Source of the DNA: PWND01 sp964601515
GTDB taxonomy: Bacteria; Bacteroidota; Bacteroidia; Bacteroidales; UBA7960
Direction: 5' to 3'
NCBI GenBank assembly: GCA_964601515.1
Contig: CAZRNU010000094.1
Coordinates: forward strand, 1-11,502
DNA: 11,502 nucleotides
Part shown: one piece after another, positions 8,257 to 11,502 of the stretch
Layout of the letters: each line of letters opens with the position of its first letter
Position numbering within the stretch: the first letter of the stretch is position 1
The notes under the pieces: generated by a model
The model's input: the letters and a program-made list of their open reading frames with translations, nothing else
Databases searched by the model: none
Told to the model about the DNA's origin: nothing
Program-made: the position numbers and the translations under genes

Positions 8257-9510
8257 TTAGAAAAAGTAAAAGGCCGTAAACAGAAGTCTAACGTTATTTA
8301 CCTCTTTTGTGTCAAGAACAACTCCCCTGTTATTTGGTGTTCCGTATGCTGCAGTTGTATATTCCAGTTCGGTTGAAAACTGCATTTTACCGGAAACAAA
8401 TGATATGTGAGGAGATACTCTGTATAAGTATTTTATGTCATGGCCTCTGCCATAGAATTTTCCTTCAACAAAATCTGAAGCTCCGAAATTTCTGGAATAG
8501 CCCAAAAATAATCCGGTTTGAAATTGTTTCCCATATACAATATTCCACCACATTGAGAGATGATTTAATGGTGTATATGTAATATGTCCATCAGTGGGAT
8601 TAATTGTGCTTTCGGCATAACCACCCATCATAAGATGCTCGCTAAGGTTTTGTCCGTAAATAGCCTTAGTTTTAATATCGAGGTTATCTTTATGATATCT
8701 CAAATATCCCATAAATGCATAAGTGCCAATATTGTTAGCAGTTTTATGAAGACTATCAGTGACAAGTTTTGGTCTCAAAACTTTATAATCGGCTGCGATG
8801 CCTGCAGTTGTGTTTTCTCTTAAATGGAACATCTGCAAATGAAAATTTGGCATTCCACTATTTCTTATATAATCGGGAGATACTCCTGCAGGACCATCAT
8901 TTGAATTGTCTCTCTGAGCGATAGCGGCAGCAAGAATTCTCATTGTACCTTCTTTATATGTGACGCTTACCTGTGGATTACGGATAAAAGGTTGAAATGG
9001 GGCTCCTGTATTTAAAGAAATAACTGTAGGTACAGCTTCCGTAACAAACATTGGATGCCACCACTGCCCAAGTAATAAGTCAACTTTCTCCCACTCTAAC
9101 TTCATATAAGCGTGCCTGAGTCTGAATCCGTTTATGTCGGCATTTGTTACTCCTGAGAAATCAGCTTCAATCAATCCCGATGTTTTAGCATTAAAGGCAT
9201 GCGGTCCATTTATAACAGCAGCTATTCTGCTTGTAATTGCAGAAAAGTTGAATGAAGGATCTCCATAAATATCAAATCCGTTTACGTCAGGGAGTTCATT
9301 TCTTGGATATAAAAGAAAAAGATCTTCTCTGGCGGCAACAACAGAACGACTATCGTACCAGTAATCAGATTTAACAAATCCTTTTATTTTGAAAAAAGAT
9401 TCTGATTCTTGTTTTTTATCTTCATTATTGTTTTCGGGTTCTTCTGAATAAACAAAATTCAATCCCCAAAACATGAGAATCAATAACCCGAATATTATTT
9501 TTCTTTTCAT
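8257..9510 (-). CDS. Outer-membrane porin-like beta-barrel protein
   Basis: This complete 417-residue protein has a signal peptide (MKRKIIFGLLILMFWGLNFVYS, residues 1-22, best read as Lys-rich start then hydrophobic core), then an acidic linker (about 23-38) and a long region of alternating polar and hydrophobic strands from FFKIKGFVKSDYWYD to the end. It ends in FTAFYFF, with the terminal Phe expected by the BAM assembly machinery. Segments such as SRIAAVI, GLIEADFSG, GFRLRHAYMKLEW and LLLGQWWHPMF resemble strand motifs of DcaP-like and general porins. It should be an outer-membrane channel; the substrate is unknown. It follows the symporter gene on the same strand after 197 bases of repeat-rich DNA, so a shared transcript and substrate are possible but not shown. 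A weak TAAGATTG -7-like element on the minus strand (around 9535-9542) could allow separate expression. Confidence 0.8.
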   Translation of the reverse strand: MKRKIIFGLLILMFWGLNFVYSEEPENNNEDKKQESESFFKIKGFVKSDYWYDSRSVVAAREDLFLLYPRNELPDVNGFDIYGDPSFNFSAITSRIAAVINGPHAFNAKTSGLIEADFSGVTNADINGFRLRHAYMKLEWEKVDLLLGQWWHPMFVTEAVPTVISLNTGAPFQPFIRNPQVSVTYKEGTMRILAAAIAQRDNSNDGPAGVSPDYIRNSGMPNFHLQMFHLRENTTAGIAADYKVLRPKLVTDSLHKTANNIGTYAFMGYLRYHKDNLDIKTKAIYGQNLSEHLMMGGYAESTINPTDGHITYTPLNHLSMWWNIVYGKQFQTGLFLGYSRNFGASDFVEGKFYGRGHDIKYLYRVSPHISFVSGKMQFSTELEYTTAAYGTPNNRGVVLDTKEVNNVRLLFTAFYFF

Positions 9511-9581
9511 AGCATTATGTATTAATTACCTCAATCTCAATCTTATCCTTAATTTTACATTTCAGAATTCTTTTTTTTAAA

Positions 9582-9610
9582 CATATAAGGCATATAAGGT
9601 CATATAAGAA
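9582..9610. repeat. Three-copy CATATAAGG-type tandem repeat
   Basis: Three units, CATATAAGG (9582-9590), CATATAAGGT (9591-9600) and CATATAAGAA (9601-9610), lie head to tail. The unit length is 9-10 bases, near one helical turn. It lies 71 bases or more upstream of the porin ATG. Confidence 0.6.
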
Positions 9611-9633
9611 AACTATCCTCAACCTGTCAGTGC

Positions 9634-9689
9634 CTGATACCTGATACCTGATACCTGATGCCTGATACCTGATACCTGATACCTGATAT
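9634..9689. repeat. Eight-copy 7-base tandem repeat (CTGATAC)
   Basis: Eight consecutive heptamers: copies 1-3 and 5-7 read CTGATAC exactly, copy 4 (9655-9661) reads CTGATGC and copy 8 (9683-9689) reads CTGATAT. On the transcribed minus strand the unit is GTATCAG. There are no unique spacers, so it is not a CRISPR. Confidence 0.95.
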
Positions 9690-9723
9690 CCCTATACCCC
9701 TATACCCCTATACCTTTATACCC
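9690..9723. repeat. 8-base tandem repeat (CCCCTATA) overlapping the symporter stop codon
   Basis: About four units of CCCCTATA: the first lacks one C, the second (9697-9704) and third (9705-9712) are exact, and the fourth (9713-9720) reads CCTTTATA. It abuts the 7-base array. The TAG stop of the symporter (9708-9710) and its last four codons lie inside this array. Confidence 0.85.
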
Positions 9724-11150
9724 ACCAACCTCACTACATAACTCACCACCGGATTCAACCCCAGAGAAACAAACATACCTATTGTGCCGGCCTGTGGTGA
9801 AGGCATACCGTCAATATATAAATACAGGCAAACTGCTAATCCCAATACACCTGAAGTAATGGCGCCAATTTTATTCACATTTTTACTTAATAATCCCCAA
9901 ATAAAAGGTCCAAGGAAAAACGACCCTATAGCGCCCCATGAAATTCCAAGAATTGCAACAATATGGTCAAGGTTCATGTATGCCAATACTATTGAGAGAA
10001 AGATAAATACTGCACTCATAATTCTCATTAAAAGGGTCAACTTTTTGTCGGTAACATTTTTATTTATGAAACCACCATAAAAATCTTTTACCAGTGTTGA
10101 GCTGGAAACAAGAACAAGCGCTGCTAATGTTGACATTGATGCAGATAGAATTAAAAGCAAGATAATAACGTTTAAAGAAGTTGGTACTACATTTACCAGT
10201 AGTTCAGGCATTAAAATGTCAAAAATTGGTTTTCCTGCTTCGTTAAATGCAGCCGGGGTATTCGTAGGATTTAAAAATACCTGTGATGTTGAACCAATAA
10301 AATATGCCACACCTCCAATTATTATCGCAAATACTGTAGAGGCAAACATTCCTCTTTTTACAGTTGCTTTATCTTTAATAGCAAAAAACTTTTGCATAAG
10401 TTGAGGCATTGCAAACGGAGCCATGCTTGTTAGTAATACTAACGCCAGTAATGGCCACCAACCGGGAGGGCCAATTGCTTTTATTAACTTTGGATTTATC
10501 TCCTGCAAATCCGCTGCTATTTGTGGAATACCACCACCTACTTTTACAGTGCTAAAGAAAAGAATAATTACACTTACAACCATTATCATTCCGAATATCA
10601 TATCTATTAGTGCCATAGATTTGTATCCACCTAAGACCAGATAAATGGCAGTAAAAAATCCCATTCCCACAAGCGCATGCCAATATTCAATCTCAAAATT
10701 TGATGTAAACAGGTATGATAGTCCCATAAATACTGCGGCCGTATATGGAATCATAAAAACGAATATTACAATGCTTGCAAGCAGTTTAAAGAGACTGGAA
10801 TTATATCGTTTTTGCAAAAATTCGGGTAGAGTTGTTACATTATATTTCGCGGCAGCAGCTTTTACTCTCCAGCCAATTACCCACCATACAAGCAAAACGC
10901 CAATAAGTGCATTGAATAATGCTATCCACAAACCGGAGAAGCCGAAGTTCCAACCAATATTTCCCGCAAATCCGATAAATAAAACTGCGCTAAAATATGC
11001 AGTTCCGTATGAAAATGCACTCATCCATGGTCCAACATTTCCTCCGCCAAGAAAGAAATCGTTGAATGATTTGGTAGCTCTTAAGCCTTTTATCCCGACA
11101 AATACAATCATCAGGGCGTATAGAATCAGTACTATAATTTTTATGTCCAT
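9708..11150 (-). CDS. Sodium:solute symporter (SSS family) permease
   Basis: This complete 480-residue inner-membrane protein has about 13 hydrophobic segments, the usual number for the SSS family, which uses the sodium gradient to import small solutes. The signature LLILSASMSTLAALVLVSSS (332-351) holds Ser340 and Thr341, equivalent to the PutP residues that help bind Na+. Other family-like stretches are FNDFFLGGGNVGPWMSAFSYGTAY in the first segments (read as FNDFFLGG then GPWMSAFSYGTAY), TLPEFLQKRYN (107-117) and LVLGGYKSMALIDMIFG. The substrate is not readable; the neighbouring acyl-CoA synthetase makes a monocarboxylate plausible (inference). The start ATG at 11150 sits six bases from a heptamer array in the leader, and the last residues, Gly-Ile-Lys-Val, and the stop are encoded by an octamer array, so this gene is bounded by repeats at both ends. 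Confidence 0.92.
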   Translation of the reverse strand: MDIKIIVLILYALMIVFVGIKGLRATKSFNDFFLGGGNVGPWMSAFSYGTAYFSAVLFIGFAGNIGWNFGFSGLWIALFNALIGVLLVWWVIGWRVKAAAAKYNVTTLPEFLQKRYNSSLFKLLASIVIFVFMIPYTAAVFMGLSYLFTSNFEIEYWHALVGMGFFTAIYLVLGGYKSMALIDMIFGMIMVVSVIILFFSTVKVGGGIPQIAADLQEINPKLIKAIGPPGWWPLLALVLLTSMAPFAMPQLMQKFFAIKDKATVKRGMFASTVFAIIIGGVAYFIGSTSQVFLNPTNTPAAFNEAGKPIFDILMPELLVNVVPTSLNVIILLLILSASMSTLAALVLVSSSTLVKDFYGGFINKNVTDKKLTLLMRIMSAVFIFLSIVLAYMNLDHIVAILGISWGAIGSFFLGPFIWGLLSKNVNKIGAITSGVLGLAVCLYLYIDGMPSPQAGTIGMFVSLGLNPVVSYVVRLVGIKV

Positions 11151-11155
11151 GTTAC

Positions 11156-11190
11156 TTAGGTTTTAGGTATTGGGTTTTAGGTTTTGGTGT
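11156..11190. repeat. 7-base tandem repeat (TTAGGTT) in the symporter leader
   Basis: Units at 11156-11162 (TTAGGTT), 11163-11169 (TTAGGTA), 11170-11176 (TTGGGTT) and 11177-11183 (TTAGGTT) are followed by a decayed unit, TTGGTGT. On the minus strand the unit is AACCTAA. The array covers about 6-40 bases before the symporter ATG, where a ribosome or promoter site would be expected. Confidence 0.85.
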
Positions 11191-11198
11191 TTTCCCCC

Positions 11199-11284
11199 AT
11201 GTCATTTCGACCTTAAGGGAGAAATCCGGTTAATCTATGCTTTCTTTCATCCACGGGACCTCTCGCTTACGCTCGAGGTGACAT
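11199..11284. repeat. Imperfect 30-base inverted repeat, probable dispersed palindromic element
   Basis: The left arm (11199-11228), beginning ATGTCATTTCGACCTTAAGG, and the inverted right arm (11255-11284), whose complement begins ATGTCACCTCGAGCGTAAGC, agree at most of 30 positions around a 26-base loop. Several differences are T/C or A/G and leave G-T pairs on one strand. Sequences of the kind GTCATTTCGA...GGGAGAAATC are, from memory, common intergenic repeats in Bacteroidota genomes, comparable to REP elements. No transposase is visible here. Confidence 0.7.
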
Positions 11285-11285
11285 G

Positions 11286-11327
11286 CACTCACTGTCCACT
11301 TTTCACTTTCAACTTTCCACTTTCCAC
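11286..11327. repeat. 7-base tandem repeat (TTTCCAC) at the end of the acyl-CoA synthetase gene
   Basis: From high to low coordinate: TTTCCAC (11321-11327), TTTCCAC (11314-11320), TTTCAAC (11307-11313), TTTTCAC (11300-11306), TGTCCAC (11293-11299) and a decayed CACTCAC (11286-11292). On the coding minus strand the unit is GTGGAAA. It encodes the last 12 residues and the TGA stop of the acyl-CoA synthetase fragment. Confidence 0.88.
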
Positions 11328-11502
11328 TCTTATCCTTGCATCTACTGCTACAACCATGTCTTCTTTGCCGAGCAATGGGTTCAAATCCATTTCCATAATT
11401 TCCGGTGCAGCTTCGAGCAGGGCAGAGAGTCTTGTTAGAATATCTGCAAATATATTTTCATTAATTACTTTCTGACCTCTCACGCCCGGAATGATTTTAT
11501 AA
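11289..11502 (-). CDS. ADP-forming acyl-CoA synthetase (acetate-CoA ligase family), C-terminal fragment
   Basis: The minus-strand frame is open from the right edge to the TGA at 11289-11291, so the fragment has 70 whole codons and its N-terminus lies outside the window; the GTG at 11483 is internal, not a start. The residues IIPGVRGQKVINENIFADIL followed by LTRLSALLEAAPEIMEMDLNPLL and VVAVDARI match the C-terminal end of the ATP-grasp domain of NDP/ADP-forming acyl-CoA synthetases (COG1042 type). The Glu, Asp and Asn of the EMDLNPL motif belong to the metal- and nucleotide-binding end of that fold. The enzyme converts acyl-CoA, ADP and phosphate to a free acid, CoA and ATP, or the reverse. 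The protein would normally end soon after DARIRV; here VESGKLKVKSGQ is added from a 7-base repeat. The symporter starts 138 bases downstream, suggesting a shared role in organic-acid metabolism. Acyl-chain preference is unknown. Confidence 0.85.
   Translation of the reverse strand, partial: YKIIPGVRGQKVINENIFADILTRLSALLEAAPEIMEMDLNPLLGKEDMVVAVDARIRVESGKLKVKSGQ

Larger units (their letters stand above)
9511..9707. other. Repeat-rich spacer between symporter and porin genes
   Basis: This 197-base spacer contains, from low to high coordinate, an A+T-rich porin leader, a 9-10-base repeat, a 7-base repeat array and most of an 8-base array that continues into the symporter gene. I found no hairpin with a T-tract, so termination after the symporter is not evident. 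Confidence 0.6.

Noticed and set aside
8307..8823. Two plus-strand open frames (8307-8582 and 8584-8823)
   Set aside because: They are antisense to the porin gene, which has a signal peptide and barrel ending; no start context or family features were seen.
9634..9723. Regularly repeated DNA that might suggest a CRISPR array
   Set aside because: Units are 7 and 8 bases and directly abutting, with no unique spacers and no cas genes nearby; this is simple tandem repeat DNA.
10645..11166. 173-codon open frame on the plus strand
   Set aside because: It lies wholly antisense to the symporter, whose membrane-protein reading is clear; the antisense product is low-complexity and resembles no family.
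11156..11190. Telomere-like TTAGGTT repeat suggesting a linear replicon end
   Set aside because: Only about four imperfect units occur, internal to the sequence and between two coding genes; other unrelated heptamers lie nearby, so it is a local tandem repeat.
11289..11483. A small 64-residue gene starting with GTG at 11483
   Set aside because: The frame is open upstream to the window edge and the residues before the GTG (IIPG) continue the ATP-grasp homology, so it is the end of a larger gene.

Overview
The window looks like chromosomal DNA from a member of the Bacteroidota. The evidence is high A+T content, start codons without strong Shine-Dalgarno sequences, two good matches to the Bacteroidota -7 promoter element TAnnTTTG, secreted and outer-membrane proteins typical of the phylum, and short tandem repeats between genes. 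The genus cannot be told from the sequence. No RNA gene, CRISPR array, transposase or phage gene was seen, and no gap between genes exceeds 300 bases.

Left part (1-5827): a secreted subtilisin-family protease runs off the left edge on the minus strand. Behind it, also on the minus strand, is a complete class I/II PLP-dependent aminotransferase. Divergent from that is an 803-residue secreted S9 peptidase that closely resembles the glutamyl endopeptidase (S9D) group, with a readable catalytic triad.

Middle part (5826-8252): a self-contained minus-strand unit encodes an exported protein with a TolB/CsgG-like N-terminal domain and a beta-rich C-terminal half. Its promoter and hairpin terminator are both visible. 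It diverges from a helix-turn-helix regulator gene. The shared spacer holds two promoter matches and three inverted repeats with the same 5-base gap, one of them lying on the -33 region of the exported protein's promoter.

Right part (8257-11502, all minus strand): in transcription order, the end of an ADP-forming acyl-CoA synthetase (ATP-grasp domain), a sodium:solute symporter and an outer-membrane porin-like barrel. The spacers between them are packed with simple repeats: three unrelated 7-base repeats, an 8-base repeat, a 9-10-base repeat and an imperfect 30-base inverted repeat. The repeats extend into coding sequence, supplying the last residues and stop codons of two genes and the leader of the symporter.

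A possible common theme, which is inference only, is peptide use: extracellular proteolysis, transamination, energy-yielding release of acyl-CoA, and carboxylate transport across both membranes. The least explained features are the repeat-bounded symporter locus and the regulator/exported-protein pair with its inverted repeats.
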